The notes: generated from the sequence alone by a model not told the origin. Positions 1 through 10,018 are shown, counted from the stretch's first letter. The stretch: DNA of 64,000 nucleotides from Pseudomonas botevensis (GCF_019145475.1 NZ_JAHTKI010000010.1:124001-188000), one strand, 5' to 3'. Program-made: numbers and translations.

Positions 1-133
1 GGTCCTTGATCTTGACCTCGACGGGCAGCGTGCAGCAGCTGGAAATGCACGAGCCGCACATCGGGGCCGAATATTTGGCCCAGGTATCGAGACGGTCGAT
101 CTCGGCTGCGGCGATCAGGTTGGGCTTCATCAT
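1..133 (-). CDS. YkgJ-type cysteine-cluster protein (partial, N-terminus only)
   Basis: The reverse strand opens with two adjacent ATGs (133 and 130) and reads without a stop to the window edge, giving about 44 residues beginning MMKPNLIAAAEIDRLD. The visible part carries a dense cysteine motif, CGSCISSCCTLPVEV, typical of the N-terminus of the YkgJ family, whose clustered cysteines are thought to bind zinc or an Fe-S cluster. It is divergent from glgP. The function of the family is poorly known, and the 3' two-thirds lie outside the window. Confidence 0.7.
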   Translation of the reverse strand, partial: MMKPNLIAAAEIDRLDTWAKYSAPMCGSCISSCCTLPVEVKIKD

Positions 134-390
134 CGGGAATTACCAGGCGTGTGCATCAGGGCGCGCGATCATACCGGGACTGGTGGATTTTTGAACAACC
201 TTTCGCCAGATTTTTTCTCCACGCATCGACACGGTCGACGGTTCGGCACGGCCCCTGCATTCATTGAGGCAATCGCCAGGGCATTGCCGGACGATCGCTC
301 ACTCTCAGGAAAAACTGCAGAACCTGCGCTTCTACGGTCGGTCAGACCGTCTAGGCTCTGACAATTCCCCGTTCGCTCGAGGTCCTATCG

Positions 391-2841
391 ATGACTCAAG
401 AACCACTAGTTCGCGAAGCAGAGGTGGCCGCATTCCGCGACGCCGTCCTGACCAAACTTACCTACGCGGTGGGCAAAGACCCGGATCACGCCTTCGACCA
501 TGACTGGTTCGAAGCCATCGCCCTGGCGGCGCGCGATCACATGGTCGAGCACTGGATGGACCACACCCGGCAGATTTACCGCAAGGGCCAGAAGCGGGTG
601 TATTACCTCTCGCTGGAGTTCCTCATCGGCCGCCTGCTCTACGACAGCCTGAGCAACCTTGGCCTGCTCGATGTCGCCCGTGAAGCGTTGACCGAACTCG
701 GCGTCGATCTGGAGCGTATCCGTCTGCTGGAGCCGGACGCGGCGCTCGGCAACGGCGGCCTCGGCCGATTGGCGGCGTGCTTCATGGAAAGCATGTCGAC
801 CCTTGGCATTGCCGGTCATGGTTATGGCATCCGCTACGAGCATGGGCTGTTCCGCCAGGCCATCGTCGATGGCTGGCAGCAGGAGCAGACCGAGCACTGG
901 CTGGATTTCGGCAACCCATGGGAGTTCGAGCGGCCGGAAGTGGTCTACCCGATCGGCTTTGGCGGCAGTGTCGAAACCGTCACCGATGCCAGCGGCAAGA
1001 CCCGGCAGGTCTGGTCGCCGGCAGAAACCGTACGGGCGATCGCCTACGACACGCCGGTGGTCGGCTGGCGCGGGGCGAGCGTCAACACCCTGCGTCTGTG
1101 GCGGGCGCGCGCCATGGAAGACCTGCACCTGGAGCGCTTCAACGCCGGTGACCACCTCGGCGCCGTCGCCGAAGTGGCCCGCGCCGAGAGCATCTCCAGG
1201 GTGCTTTACCCGGCGGACAGCACCGAAGCGGGGCAGGAATTGCGCCTGCGTCAGGAATACTTCTTCGTCGCGGCCTCGTTGCAGGATCTGCTGCGCCGGC
1301 ATCGCAACATGCACACCTCGGTGCTGACCCTGGGCGAGCATGCGGCGATCCAGCTCAATGACACTCACCCCTCGATCGCCGTGGCCGAACTGATGCGCCA
1401 ACTGGTCGACGTCTACGACGTGGAGTGGAATGCCGCGTGGGAGGTGACGGTCAACACGTTGTCGTACACCAACCACACGCTGCTGCCCGAAGCGCTGGAA
1501 ACCTGGCCGGTAGGGCTGATGGAGCGCATGCTGCCCCGGCACATGCAGATCATTTACCTGATCAACGCCCAGCACATCGATTCATTGCGGGCCAAGGACA
1601 TTCACGACTTCGACGTGCTGCGCGCGGTTTCGCTGATCGAAGAAGACAACGGCCGCCGGGTGCGCATGGGCAACCTCGCGTTTCTCGGTTCCCACAGCGT
1701 CAACGGCGTGTCCGCGCTGCACACGCAATTGATGCGCAAAACCGTGTTCGCCGAACTGCACAAGCTCTATCCGGAGCGGATCAACAACAAAACCAACGGC
1801 ATCACCTTCCGCCGCTGGTTGTATCAGGCCAACGCCGAACTGACCTCGATGCTGGTCGACGCCCTCGGCCCGCAAGTCCTGGATAACCCTGAAGAGCTGC
1901 TGGTGGGCCTGGAACCGTTCGCCGAGAAACCGGCCTTCCGCAAGGCCTTCGCCGAACAGCGGTTGCACAGCAAAAAGGCCCTGGCGTATCTGATTCACGA
2001 GCGGCTGGGGATCGCGGTCAACCCGGCGGCGATGTTCGACGTACAGGTCAAACGGATCCACGAGTACAAGCGCCAGTTGCTCAACCTGATGCACACGGTC
2101 GCGTTGTACCAGGCGATTCGCGCCGAGCCGGAAACCGACTGGGTGCCACGGGTGAAGATCTTCGCCGGTAAAGCGGCGGCCAGTTATCACCAGGCCAAGC
2201 TCATCATCAAGTTGACCAACGACATCGCCCGGGTGGTGAACAACGACCCGACGGTGCGTGGCCTGCTGAAAGTGGTGTTCCTGCCCAACTACAACGTCAG
2301 CCTGGCGGAGAGCATCATTCCGGCGGCGGACCTGTCCGAGCAGATTTCCACCGCCGGTTTCGAGGCCTCGGGCACCAGCAACATGAAGTTCGGCCTCAAC
2401 GGCGCGCTGACCATCGGCACCCTCGATGGCGCCAACGTGGAAATGTGCGAGAACATCGGAGCCGAGCACATGTTCATTTTCGGCCTGAGCGCCCAGCAGG
2501 TCGAAGCACGCAAGCAGAACCACGAGTTCAGCGCGGCGCCGGACATTGCCGCGTCGCATCGCCTGAACGACGTGTTGCAGGCGATCCGCAGCGGCGTGTT
2601 CTCGCCGGACGACACCTCGCGCTACACCGGGTTGATCGATTCGCTGGTGGACTACGACCGCTTCTTCGTCTGCGCCGACTTCGACTCGTACTGGGAGGCT
2701 CAGCGGCGCGTCGATGCGCTCTGGCACGACGCCAACAACTGGTGGCGTTCGGCGGTGCTGAATACTGCGCGAATGGGCTGGTTCTCGTCCGACCGGACAA
2801 TCCGTGAATACGCCACGGATATCTGGAAGGCGCTGGAGTGA
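391..2841 (+). CDS. glgP: Glycogen/starch/alpha-glucan phosphorylase
   Basis: Cytoplasmic PLP enzyme that releases glucose-1-phosphate from the non-reducing ends of alpha-1,4-glucans. The 816-residue product has the usual family length. The family PLP signature EASGTSNMKFGLNG is present, with the cofactor lysine at about residue 666, and the N-terminal LGNGGLGRLAACF glycine loop is intact. ATG at 391 follows a GAGG about 9 bases upstream. No other glycogen genes are nearby, so it is a stand-alone gene, divergent from the YkgJ-type gene. The 257 bases between the two genes show no promoter I would defend. A short perfect hairpin follows the stop codon. Confidence 0.95.
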   Translation: MTQEPLVREAEVAAFRDAVLTKLTYAVGKDPDHAFDHDWFEAIALAARDHMVEHWMDHTRQIYRKGQKRVYYLSLEFLIGRLLYDSLSNLGLLDVAREALTELGVDLERIRLLEPDAALGNGGLGRLAACFMESMSTLGIAGHGYGIRYEHGLFRQAIVDGWQQEQTEHWLDFGNPWEFERPEVVYPIGFGGSVETVTDASGKTRQVWSPAETVRAIAYDTPVVGWRGASVNTLRLWRARAMEDLHLERFNAGDHLGAVAEVARAESISRVLYPADSTEAGQELRLRQEYFFVAASLQDLLRRHRNMHTSVLTLGEHAAIQLNDTHPSIAVAELMRQLVDVYDVEWNAAWEVTVNTLSYTNHTLLPEALETWPVGLMERMLPRHMQIIYLINAQHIDSLRAKDIHDFDVLRAVSLIEEDNGRRVRMGNLAFLGSHSVNGVSALHTQLMRKTVFAELHKLYPERINNKTNGITFRRWLYQANAELTSMLVDALGPQVLDNPEELLVGLEPFAEKPAFRKAFAEQRLHSKKALAYLIHERLGIAVNPAAMFDVQVKRIHEYKRQLLNLMHTVALYQAIRAEPETDWVPRVKIFAGKAAASYHQAKLIIKLTNDIARVVNNDPTVRGLLKVVFLPNYNVSLAESIIPAADLSEQISTAGFEASGTSNMKFGLNGALTIGTLDGANVEMCENIGAEHMFIFGLSAQQVEARKQNHEFSAAPDIAASHRLNDVLQAIRSGVFSPDDTSRYTGLIDSLVDYDRFFVCADFDSYWEAQRRVDALWHDANNWWRSAVLNTARMGWFSSDRTIREYATDIWKALE

Positions 2842-2864
2842 TTTTTAGCGACAATTGTGCGCAA

Positions 2865-2884
2865 GGCCCAACGTTTGTTGGGCC
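2865..2884 (+). terminator. Perfect hairpin after glgP, possible terminator without U-tract
   Basis: An 8-bp perfect stem GGCCCAAC/GTTGGGCC with a 4-base loop begins 23 bases after the glgP stop. No T-run follows, so intrinsic termination is uncertain. It may instead protect the 3' end of the transcript. Confidence 0.4.
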
Positions 2885-2939
2885 GGATCGATATACTGAG
2901 CGCCGGATTACGGGCAGTCTCAGGCACCGTTGTGCTCAT

Positions 2940-2966
2940 GTGGGAGTGGATAAGCCCGCTCCCACA
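2940..2966. repeat. REP palindrome
   Basis: GTGGGAG...CTCCCAC palindrome with the AAGCCCGC core of the fluorescent-Pseudomonas REP family. Single copy, in the gap between glgP and the DUF2339 gene. Confidence 0.75.
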
Positions 2967-3036
2967 TTTGGGTTTGTGCCTAGACTGACAGGATTGCCGC
3001 ATCGCCCCGACTTGGGGCTGCTCAGGGATATCGACC

Positions 3037-6000
3037 ATGCAATGGATGTTCATGTTGATCGGGCTGGTGCTCGGCTGGCTGCTCGACGAGTCGTTCAGCG
3101 GCGCGCTGCTGGGCGCGCTGCTGGGGCTCGCCATCGGGCAGACGCTGCGTATCGCGCGGCTTGGCTCGCAGGTGACGGAGCAACAGCGGCAACTTGAACA
3201 GACGAAGGAGGCTTTGCAAGGCGTCGCGCAGCGCCTGTATCTGCTGGAGGGATCGCCTTCTCACGCGGAGCCAGCGCCAAGCGTAGAACCGGTCGCCGAG
3301 CCGGTCGCTGAATCTGTCGATGTCGTCGAAGAAGCTCCGGCCCCCGAACTGGTCTGGGAGCTGCCACCCGAACTCGAACCCCTCTCTGCCGCCGCCAGCG
3401 AAACCCGTCAGCCACTGCCGGCCGATGTCTGGCGTCTCGACGCCGTTACTGAGCAAGCCCAACCACCTGCGGAACCCCGTGGCCCGAACCTCATCGAGCG
3501 CGGCATCAGCGCCGCGCGCAACTGGCTGTTCGGTGGCAACACCGTGCTGCGGGTCGGCGTGGTGCTGTTGTTCTTCGGTCTGGCGTTCCTGTTGCGGTAT
3601 GCCACCGAGGGCATGGTGGTGCCGATCGAATTGCGTTACGCCGGGGTCGCGGCGGCGGCGCTGGGTCTGCTGGCGCTGGGTTGGTGGTTGCGTGGGCGCA
3701 ACAGCAACTACGCACTGATTCTGCAAGGCACCGGGATCGCGGTGCTGTACCTGACGGTGTTTGCGGCGATGCGTTTGCATCCGCTGCTCGATCCGTCCGC
3801 CGCGCTGGGGCTGCTGGTTGCGGTGACGGTGTTCTCGGCCATCCTTGCCATCACCCAGGATGCGCTCGGGTTGGCCGCCGCGGCGGCCCTCGGTGGTTTC
3901 GCCGCACCGATCCTGACCTCCACCGGCGCCGGCAACCATGTCGCGCTGTTCAGCTATTTCGCCCTGCTCAACGCCGGCATTCTCGCGATTGCCTGGTTCA
4001 AGGCCTGGCGCCTGCTCAACCTGATCGGTTTCGTCGGCACCTTCGGCATCGGTTTCGCCTGGGGCCTGCGCTCTTATGCACCGGAACTGCTGTGGAGCAC
4101 CGAGCCGTTCCTGATTCTGTTCTTCCTGATGTACCTCGCCATCGGTCTGTTGTTCGCCCGGCGCAAGTTGCGGGACATGCCCGACGCGCCGCAGGCGGGC
4201 GATCGTCAGGCGCTGCTGCAATGGTCGGCGCGCAAGGGTGATTACGTCGATGGCACGATGCTGTTCGGCCCGCCGATCGTGGGTTTCGGCTTGCAGTTCG
4301 CGCTGGTGCAACACCTGGAGTTTGCCGCCGCATTCAGCGCCCTGGCGCTGGGCATGATCTACATGGCGCTGGCCAAAGTGCTGATGGGTGGCCGGGCGTT
4401 GTTGCTGGGGGAAACCTGTCTGGCGCTGGGGGTGATTTTCGCCAGCCTGGCGATTCCGCTGGGACTGGATGCGCGCTGGACCTCGGCGGCCTGGGCGGTA
4501 GAGGGCGCAGGAATTTTCTGGCTCGGCCTGCGTCAGCAACGGCCCTTTGCCCGGGCGTTTGCGTTGTTGCTGCAACTGGGGTCGGCGCTGGCGTTTCTCA
4601 GTCAGTTGCGGGTCGGAGAAAGCAGCCTGCTCGACGGCGCGCCGCTGGGCGCGCTGATGCTCGGCGTGGCGCTGTTGTTCAGCTTCTATCAATTGCGCAA
4701 GGCGCCGCCGCAGCAGACCTCGCCTTGGGAGCGTCAAGGCCTGCCGGTGCTGGCGTGCCTGGGCCTGACGTTCCTGTACCTGCTGGCGCCGCTGTTTTTC
4801 TTCACCCACGGCACGGCGATCAGTTGGGCATTGGCCGGGTTGCTGACGTTGTTTGTCGGCCTGCGCCTGCAATCGCGCACGTTCCTGTTCACCGCGTTTG
4901 CCGTGCAGTTGCTCGGTGGCGCATTGTTCCTGCTGCGGCTGCAAGGCGCCGGGGACGATTCGACAGCGGTGTTCAGCGCCGGCTGGAGCGGTCTGCTCAG
5001 CGCTTCGCTGATCGGTCTGGCGCTGATCGCCGGGATGTTGCTGGCGGCCCGCGATGAGATGGTGCGCGGTGACGTGCGTCTGCTGCGCGGCTTGTCGGTG
5101 GTGCTGCTGGCGGGTCTGGTGCTGATCAATCTGGCGGTGCTGTTCGTCCTGCCGTGGCAGGCCGCGAGCGCGGTGTGGGCGGCGAGTGGCTTGCTGATTA
5201 TCTGGCTGAGCCTGTACCTCCGGCAGCGCCTGAGTTTCGTCTTCGGCCTGTTGTTGCAGGTGATCGGCGGTGCGGCGTTTCTGCTGGCCGGGCCGCAACT
5301 GCTCGGGCCGTTGTCTGGCGAAGGCCTGACGCCGCTGGGCCATGGCGGATTCTGGACGCCGCTGGTGCTGGGCTTGGCGGCACTGGTCGGCGCCTGGCGC
5401 CTGCAACTGGGCAATCACGCGTCGGCGTTTGATGTGCTGAGTCTGCAACGTCTGTCCGAAGTGCTGCTGGTGTGGGGTGCCGGTTGGTGGGCCTTGGCCT
5501 GGGTCAGCGAGGTATTGCGCTTTGCGCCGCTGCCACTGCAAGGCTCGTTGTTGCTGCTGGTCGCAGCGCTGAGTGTGGCGTTGTGGACGCTGCTGGCGCT
5601 GCGCCTGAAATGGCCGGCACTGGGGCTGCTCTGCACGTTGCTGATCCCGGCGTCTGCGCTGGTGCTGTTGGCAGCGTGGCATTCGCGCTATCACCCGGCG
5701 GCGGATTTCGGCTGGCTGGCGTGGGTGGCGGTGTTCGCCGTGCATTTCTTCAGCCTGCGCCGGTTGGCGCCGATGCTGCCGGCGCGAGCCTTGAGTGCCG
5801 CCCATGTGCTCGGTTGCTGGCTGTTGATTGGCGTGCTGGCGCTGGAACTGCGTTACGGCTTGTTGCTGTTGTCCGAGCAATACAACGCCTGGCGCTGGCT
5901 CGGCTGGGCGATTCTGCCGAGCCTGTACCTGCTGTTGATGGCCGCGCCGCGCAACTGGCCGTGGCCGGTGGCGGCGTATGCCCGCGAGTACCGGTTCTAT

Positions 6001-6621
6001 GCTGCCGCGCCGCTGGCGGTGCTGATGCTCGGCTGGTTCTGGCTGGCGAATGCGGTGAGCGACGGCAACGCCGAACCGCTGCCCTACGTGCCGCTGATCA
6101 ACCCGTTGGAGCTGGGCCTGCTGTTCGCGTTGTTCGGCGTTTACGTCTGGTCGCGCAGCGCCGTCGAGCAATGGTCGATACGCCGGGATTACGCCGATTA
6201 CGCCACGCAACTGGTCGCCGGTGTTTCGCTGTTCGCTTTCTGCACCGTGCTGGTGATGCGCGCCGCCCATCATTGGGCCGGGGTGCCGTTCGAGCTGGAT
6301 CTGTTGCTTGAATCGATGCTGGTGCAGGCCGGGTTGTCCATCGTCTGGACGCTGATGGCCCTGGGACTGATGATCGGCGGGCATCTGCGCCATCGCCGCG
6401 AAGTGTGGCTGATCGGCGCGGCGCTGATTGCGCTGGTGGTGGCCAAACTGATCTTTGTCGAGTTGAGCAACCGTGGCGGACTGGCGCGGATCGTCTCGTT
6501 TATCGGCGTCGGCGTATTGCTGCTGGTGGTGGGTTATTTCGCGCCGCTGCCGCCCAAACGCGCCGAAGCTGCACCGGCGGCTGACAAACCGGCGCCGGAT
6601 ACCGAAGGAGTGTCGTCTTGA
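3037..6621 (+). CDS. Large polytopic membrane protein, DUF2339 family
   Basis: A 1194-residue inner-membrane protein. It starts with one hydrophobic segment (about residues 1-30) whose GALLGALLGLAIG is rich in small residues. A charged, probably helical stretch follows (TEQQRQLEQTKEALQ), then a Pro/Glu/Val-rich linker to about residue 155. The remaining ~1000 residues are almost continuous Leu/Ala/Trp-rich hydrophobic helices, roughly 25-30 membrane segments. It ends with a charged tail. No catalytic motif is recognisable. The stop codon overlaps the TTG start of the DUF3999 gene, so the two are probably made together. Function unknown; a transport or envelope role is only inferred. Confidence 0.85.
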   Translation: MQWMFMLIGLVLGWLLDESFSGALLGALLGLAIGQTLRIARLGSQVTEQQRQLEQTKEALQGVAQRLYLLEGSPSHAEPAPSVEPVAEPVAESVDVVEEAPAPELVWELPPELEPLSAAASETRQPLPADVWRLDAVTEQAQPPAEPRGPNLIERGISAARNWLFGGNTVLRVGVVLLFFGLAFLLRYATEGMVVPIELRYAGVAAAALGLLALGWWLRGRNSNYALILQGTGIAVLYLTVFAAMRLHPLLDPSAALGLLVAVTVFSAILAITQDALGLAAAAALGGFAAPILTSTGAGNHVALFSYFALLNAGILAIAWFKAWRLLNLIGFVGTFGIGFAWGLRSYAPELLWSTEPFLILFFLMYLAIGLLFARRKLRDMPDAPQAGDRQALLQWSARKGDYVDGTMLFGPPIVGFGLQFALVQHLEFAAAFSALALGMIYMALAKVLMGGRALLLGETCLALGVIFASLAIPLGLDARWTSAAWAVEGAGIFWLGLRQQRPFARAFALLLQLGSALAFLSQLRVGESSLLDGAPLGALMLGVALLFSFYQLRKAPPQQTSPWERQGLPVLACLGLTFLYLLAPLFFFTHGTAISWALAGLLTLFVGLRLQSRTFLFTAFAVQLLGGALFLLRLQGAGDDSTAVFSAGWSGLLSASLIGLALIAGMLLAARDEMVRGDVRLLRGLSVVLLAGLVLINLAVLFVLPWQAASAVWAASGLLIIWLSLYLRQRLSFVFGLLLQVIGGAAFLLAGPQLLGPLSGEGLTPLGHGGFWTPLVLGLAALVGAWRLQLGNHASAFDVLSLQRLSEVLLVWGAGWWALAWVSEVLRFAPLPLQGSLLLLVAALSVALWTLLALRLKWPALGLLCTLLIPASALVLLAAWHSRYHPAADFGWLAWVAVFAVHFFSLRRLAPMLPARALSAAHVLGCWLLIGVLALELRYGLLLLSEQYNAWRWLGWAILPSLYLLLMAAPRNWPWPVAAYAREYRFYAAAPLAVLMLGWFWLANAVSDGNAEPLPYVPLINPLELGLLFALFGVYVWSRSAVEQWSIRRDYADYATQLVAGVSLFAFCTVLVMRAAHHWAGVPFELDLLLESMLVQAGLSIVWTLMALGLMIGGHLRHRREVWLIGAALIALVVAKLIFVELSNRGGLARIVSFIGVGVLLLVVGYFAPLPPKRAEAAPAADKPAPDTEGVSS

Positions 6622-7982
6622 GTCGCATGCTTAATCTGGGGTGGCTGATGCTGGGCGTGGCCATGACGGTCGGCGCCCAGGAAAAACCGGCGGACTTCGC
6701 CACGCAGATCCCGCTGGCGGTCAGCGGCAGCGGCCCGTGGTATCGCCTCGAACTGCCGTTGAGCGCGCAATTGCAGGCGCGTCAGACCGATCTCGGCGAT
6801 CTGCGGGTGTTCAACGCCGCCGGTGAGCCGCAAGCCTACGCCCTGGCCCGTGAATCGGCGCAGACCCGCGACGACGGCCAGATGCATGACGTGAAGTGGT
6901 TCCCGCTGTACGACGCGGCCGACGCCACGGGGCATGCGCCGAACGTACGCATCCAGTCCACCACCAGCGGCACGTTGGTGGAGGTGCAGCCGTCCAGTCA
7001 GTTGGAGGCGGGCGAGGAAACCCTGCGCGGCTGGCTGCTCGACGCCAGCGCCATCAAGGCACCGTTGCAGCAGCTGATTCTCGACTGGACCAGCGAGCGC
7101 GACGGCTTTCAGCGATTCAGCATCGAGGCCAGCGACGACTTGCAGCACTGGCAGGCCTGGGGCGAAGGACAGGTCGCGCGCCTGAGCTTTTCCGAAGAGC
7201 GCGTCGAACAGCATGAAGTGGCCTTGCCGGGGCAGACCGCGCGTTACCTGCGGCTGCTGTGGGATTCGCCCTCCTCGGCGCCGGTGCTGACCTCGGTCCA
7301 GCTCAAGAGCAGCGATCCGCGCCATGTGCCGCTGCCGTTGGTCTGGTCGCAGGCGCTGGCCGGCAGCAGCGCCAAGGCCGGGGAATATACCTGGCAGTTG
7401 CCGATGGGGCTGAATGTCGAGCGGGTCCAGGTCGAGTTGAAACAGGCCAACAGTCTGGCGCCGGTCACCCTGGCCGGGCGCCGGGAAAGCAGCCTGCCGT
7501 GGCAGCCCCTCGGCAGCGGTCTGCTCTATCGACTGAGCCAGAATGGCCAGGACGTGGTGCAGAACGAGTTGCAGCTCTACGGGCAAACCGTCCAGCAACT
7601 GAAACTGACCGTCGACGAGCGCGGTGGTGGCCTCGGTGAGCAGGCGCCGACGTTGAAATACGCGGTGCGGGCGACGCAGGTGATCTTTCTCGCGCGGGGC
7701 GACGGGCCGTACAGCCTGGCCTTGGGCAGCGCTCTCGCCAAACCGGCGAACCTGCCGCTGGCGACGCTGATTCCCGATTTCACCCCGGCGAAACTGGCGA
7801 CCTTGGGCAAGGCAACGGTGCAGGGCGAGGCGGTTGTCACTCAGACGACGACAACCACGACCACCGCCGTGGCGGAGACGAACTGGAAGAAAATCGGTCT
7901 GTGGGCGGTGCTGTTGCTCAGTGTGCTGTTTCTCGCCGCGATGGCGTTCAGCCTGCTGCGCAAGCCGCCCACCCATTCCTGA
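6618..7982 (+). CDS. DUF3999 family exported protein with a C-terminal membrane anchor
   Basis: 454 residues, starting at TTG 6618 inside the DUF2339 stop (TTGA overlap) with AAGGAG about 8 bases upstream. A signal peptide (about residues 1-20) leads into a periplasmic region. One stretch resembles a discoidin/F5-8C beta-sandwich: FSIEASDDLQHWQAW, later ARYLRLLWDSP and SVQLKSSD. A second beta-rich module follows. A threonine-rich linker (about 405-418) precedes a single membrane helix (about 425-445) and a short basic tail. The topology therefore presents the domains to the periplasm beside the DUF2339 protein. The discoidin resemblance is my own reading and would fit glycan binding. Confidence 0.8.
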   Translation: MSRMLNLGWLMLGVAMTVGAQEKPADFATQIPLAVSGSGPWYRLELPLSAQLQARQTDLGDLRVFNAAGEPQAYALARESAQTRDDGQMHDVKWFPLYDAADATGHAPNVRIQSTTSGTLVEVQPSSQLEAGEETLRGWLLDASAIKAPLQQLILDWTSERDGFQRFSIEASDDLQHWQAWGEGQVARLSFSEERVEQHEVALPGQTARYLRLLWDSPSSAPVLTSVQLKSSDPRHVPLPLVWSQALAGSSAKAGEYTWQLPMGLNVERVQVELKQANSLAPVTLAGRRESSLPWQPLGSGLLYRLSQNGQDVVQNELQLYGQTVQQLKLTVDERGGGLGEQAPTLKYAVRATQVIFLARGDGPYSLALGSALAKPANLPLATLIPDFTPAKLATLGKATVQGEAVVTQTTTTTTTAVAETNWKKIGLWAVLLLSVLFLAAMAFSLLRKPPTHS

Positions 7983-8003
7983 GCCTGGCTGGCGCTGGGT
8001 GCC

Positions 8004-8057
8004 CTTCGCGGGCATGCCCGCTTCCACAGGTTCAGCGTGGGAGCGGGCTTGCCGATG
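8004..8057. repeat. REP pair (inverted) in the DUF3999-fbp gap
   Basis: Two oppositely oriented REP copies (CTTCGCGGGCATGCCCGCTTCCAC and GTGGGAGCGGGCTTGCC) lie just after the DUF3999 stop. The 301-base gap 7983-8283 otherwise holds only the fbp leader, where I see no clear promoter. Confidence 0.75.
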
Positions 8058-8283
8058 AAGACGACCGGTCAGTCGCTGAAAAGGCTTGATCTATCCCTCT
8101 CTCCAGCCACCATCCGTCCCATTTCAAACTACGCTGAACGCCGTGCCTGAACTCTCTTCGGCCGATCCCGTCTGATGGCAGGCATTGCACTGACGCACGT
8201 TACCGGGCGTCACCGCTCGCTAGGTTTCCAGACTCCCTGTAAACTGCGCGGGTTTTTAGCCCCCCATTCCACCGGAGCCGTCC

Positions 8284-9294
8284 ATGTCCCGCGTTACCCT
8301 GAGTCGCTATTTGATTGAGCAGACCCGCAGCAACAACACTCCTGCCGATCTGCGCTTCCTGATCGAAGTGGTGGCGCGTGCCTGCAAGGAAATCAGCCAC
8401 GCCGTGTCCAAAGGCGCCCTGGGCGGTGTTCTGGGCAGCATGGGCACCGAAAACGTCCAAGGCGAAGTGCAGAAGAAACTGGACGTGCTGTCCAACGAAA
8501 TCCTGCTTGAAGCCAACGAGTGGGGCGGTCACCTGGCCGGCATGGCGTCCGAAGAAATGGACAACGCCTACCAGATCCCGGGCAAATACCCGAAAGGCGC
8601 CTATCTGCTGGTATTCGACCCGCTGGACGGCTCGTCCAACATCGACATCAACGCACCGGTCGGAACCATCTTCTCGGTACTGCGTTGCCCGAACGAATAC
8701 CTGAGCCAGAACGAAAGCCTGAACGAAAAGGCCTTCCTGCAACCGGGCACCCAGCAGGTGGCCGCCGGTTACGCGATCTACGGCCCGCAGACCATGCTGG
8801 TGCTGACCCTGGGCGACGGCGTCAAGGGCTTCACCCTGGACCGCGAGATGGGCAGCTTCGTGCTGACCCACGAAGACATCAAAATTCCTGCCAGCACCCA
8901 GGAATTCGCCATCAACATGTCCAACCAGCGTCACTGGGAAGCCCCGGTACAGCGCTACGTTGAAGAACTGCTGGCCGGCGAAGAAGGTCCGCTGAAGAAG
9001 AACTACAACATGCGTTGGGTAGCCGCGATGGTAGCGGACGTTCACCGCATCCTGACCCGTGGCGGTCTGTTCATGTACCCGCGCGACAGCCGCGAGCCGT
9101 CCAAGCCGGGCAAACTGCGTCTGATGTACGAAGCCAACCCGATGTCGTTCCTGGTGGAACAGGCCGGCGGCGCTTCCACCGACGGCCACCAGCGCATCCT
9201 CGACATCAAGCCTGAGGGCCTGCACCAGCGCGTAGCGGTGTTCCTCGGCTCGAAAGAAGAAGTCGAGCGCGTCACCAGCTACCACAAGGCTTGA
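8284..9294 (+). CDS. fbp: Fructose-1,6-bisphosphatase, class I
   Basis: Gluconeogenic cytosolic phosphatase converting fructose-1,6-bisphosphate to fructose-6-phosphate. It is 336 residues, standard for class I. The metal-binding signature DPLDGSSN lies at residues 112-119 and is followed by the substrate-loop region [14 protein letters not shown] 8284 follows CGGAG. Codon use is that of a well-expressed gene. The DUF924 gene begins three bases after the stop, suggesting cotranscription. Gluconeogenesis is essential for growth on the amino acids and organic acids that the rest of this window handles. Confidence 0.97.
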   Translation: MSRVTLSRYLIEQTRSNNTPADLRFLIEVVARACKEISHAVSKGALGGVLGSMGTENVQGEVQKKLDVLSNEILLEANEWGGHLAGMASEEMDNAYQIPGKYPKGAYLLVFDPLDGSSNIDINAPVGTIFSVLRCPNEYLSQNESLNEKAFLQPGTQQVAAGYAIYGPQTMLVLTLGDGVKGFTLDREMGSFVLTHEDIKIPASTQEFAINMSNQRHWEAPVQRYVEELLAGEEGPLKKNYNMRWVAAMVADVHRILTRGGLFMYPRDSREPSKPGKLRLMYEANPMSFLVEQAGGASTDGHQRILDIKPEGLHQRVAVFLGSKEEVERVTSYHKA

Positions 9295-9297
9295 GCC

Positions 9298-9900
9298 ATG
9301 AACGCGCCCTGGCAGCCGTTGCTTGACTGGTGGTTCGGTCACTCCGAATCAGCCAGCGCGGTATCGGCTGAGAAGGGCACGTTGTGGTTTGGCAAACGCG
9401 ACAGCCAGGACCTCGAAGCGCGAGAGCGTTTCGGGGTCTTTGTCGATCAGGCCCTGGCCGGCGGATTGACCGAGTGGACGCAACGTCCCGAAGGTTGGCT
9501 GGCCGTGGTGCTGCTGCTCGATCAACTCCCGCGAATGATCTTTCGCGACAGCCCCAAAGCGTTCTCTGGTGACCTGCGCGCGCAACAACTGGTCGCTCAG
9601 GGCATCGCCGCCGATTTCGACCGGCAATTGCGACCGGTTCAACGACTGTTTATCTATCTGGTGTTCGAACACTGCGAAAACCTCGCGGTGCAGAACGAGG
9701 CGGTTTCCCGGTTTATCGACCTGGTGGCTGAACAGCCAGAAGCGGAGCGGGCGGTGTTTGCCGACAACCTGGATTATGCCGAGCGGCATCAACGGGTGAT
9801 TGCCCGGTTCGGGCGGTTTCCGCATCGCAATGCGGTGTTGGGAAGGGCGTCCACGGCTGAGGAGCTGGCGTTTCTTTCGCAACCGGGCTCAAGCTTTTAA
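9298..9900 (+). CDS. DUF924 family protein
   Basis: 200-residue soluble protein. It matches the DUF924 family by its Trp-rich N-terminus (LDWWFGHSES), the WLAVVLLLDQLPRMIFRDSP segment and the FIYLVFEHCENLAVQ helix. The family is all-helical with a TPR-like fold and has no established activity. The gene starts 3 bases after fbp and shares its transcript. It converges on the chemoreceptor gene, with a REP pair in between. Confidence 0.85.
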   Translation: MNAPWQPLLDWWFGHSESASAVSAEKGTLWFGKRDSQDLEARERFGVFVDQALAGGLTEWTQRPEGWLAVVLLLDQLPRMIFRDSPKAFSGDLRAQQLVAQGIAADFDRQLRPVQRLFIYLVFEHCENLAVQNEAVSRFIDLVAEQPEAERAVFADNLDYAERHQRVIARFGRFPHRNAVLGRASTAEELAFLSQPGSSF

Positions 9901-9922
9901 GTCTTCGCTGCGTTCGCTGATG

Positions 9923-10018
9923 CCTTCGCGGGCAAGCCCGCTCCCACAGTGTTTTGTGGTGATACACAGATTGTGTGAACACCGAAGATCGCTGTGGGAG
10001 CGGGCTTGCCCGCGAAGA
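9923..10018. repeat. REP pair (inverted) between convergent genes
   Basis: CCTTCGCGGGCAAGCCCGCTCCCAC and its inverse GTGGGAGCGGGCTTGCCCGCGAAG are separated by about 45 bases. The pair fills the gap between the convergent DUF924 and chemoreceptor genes, where it could form a bidirectional end of transcription. Confidence 0.85.

Noticed and set aside
3022..6393. A 1123-codon open frame on the minus strand, Gln/Arg/His rich, antisense to the DUF2339 gene
   Set aside because: Composition is that of the antisense of a Leu-rich GC-rich gene, with no motif or credible start site, whereas the plus-strand frame is a coherent membrane protein coupled to its neighbour.
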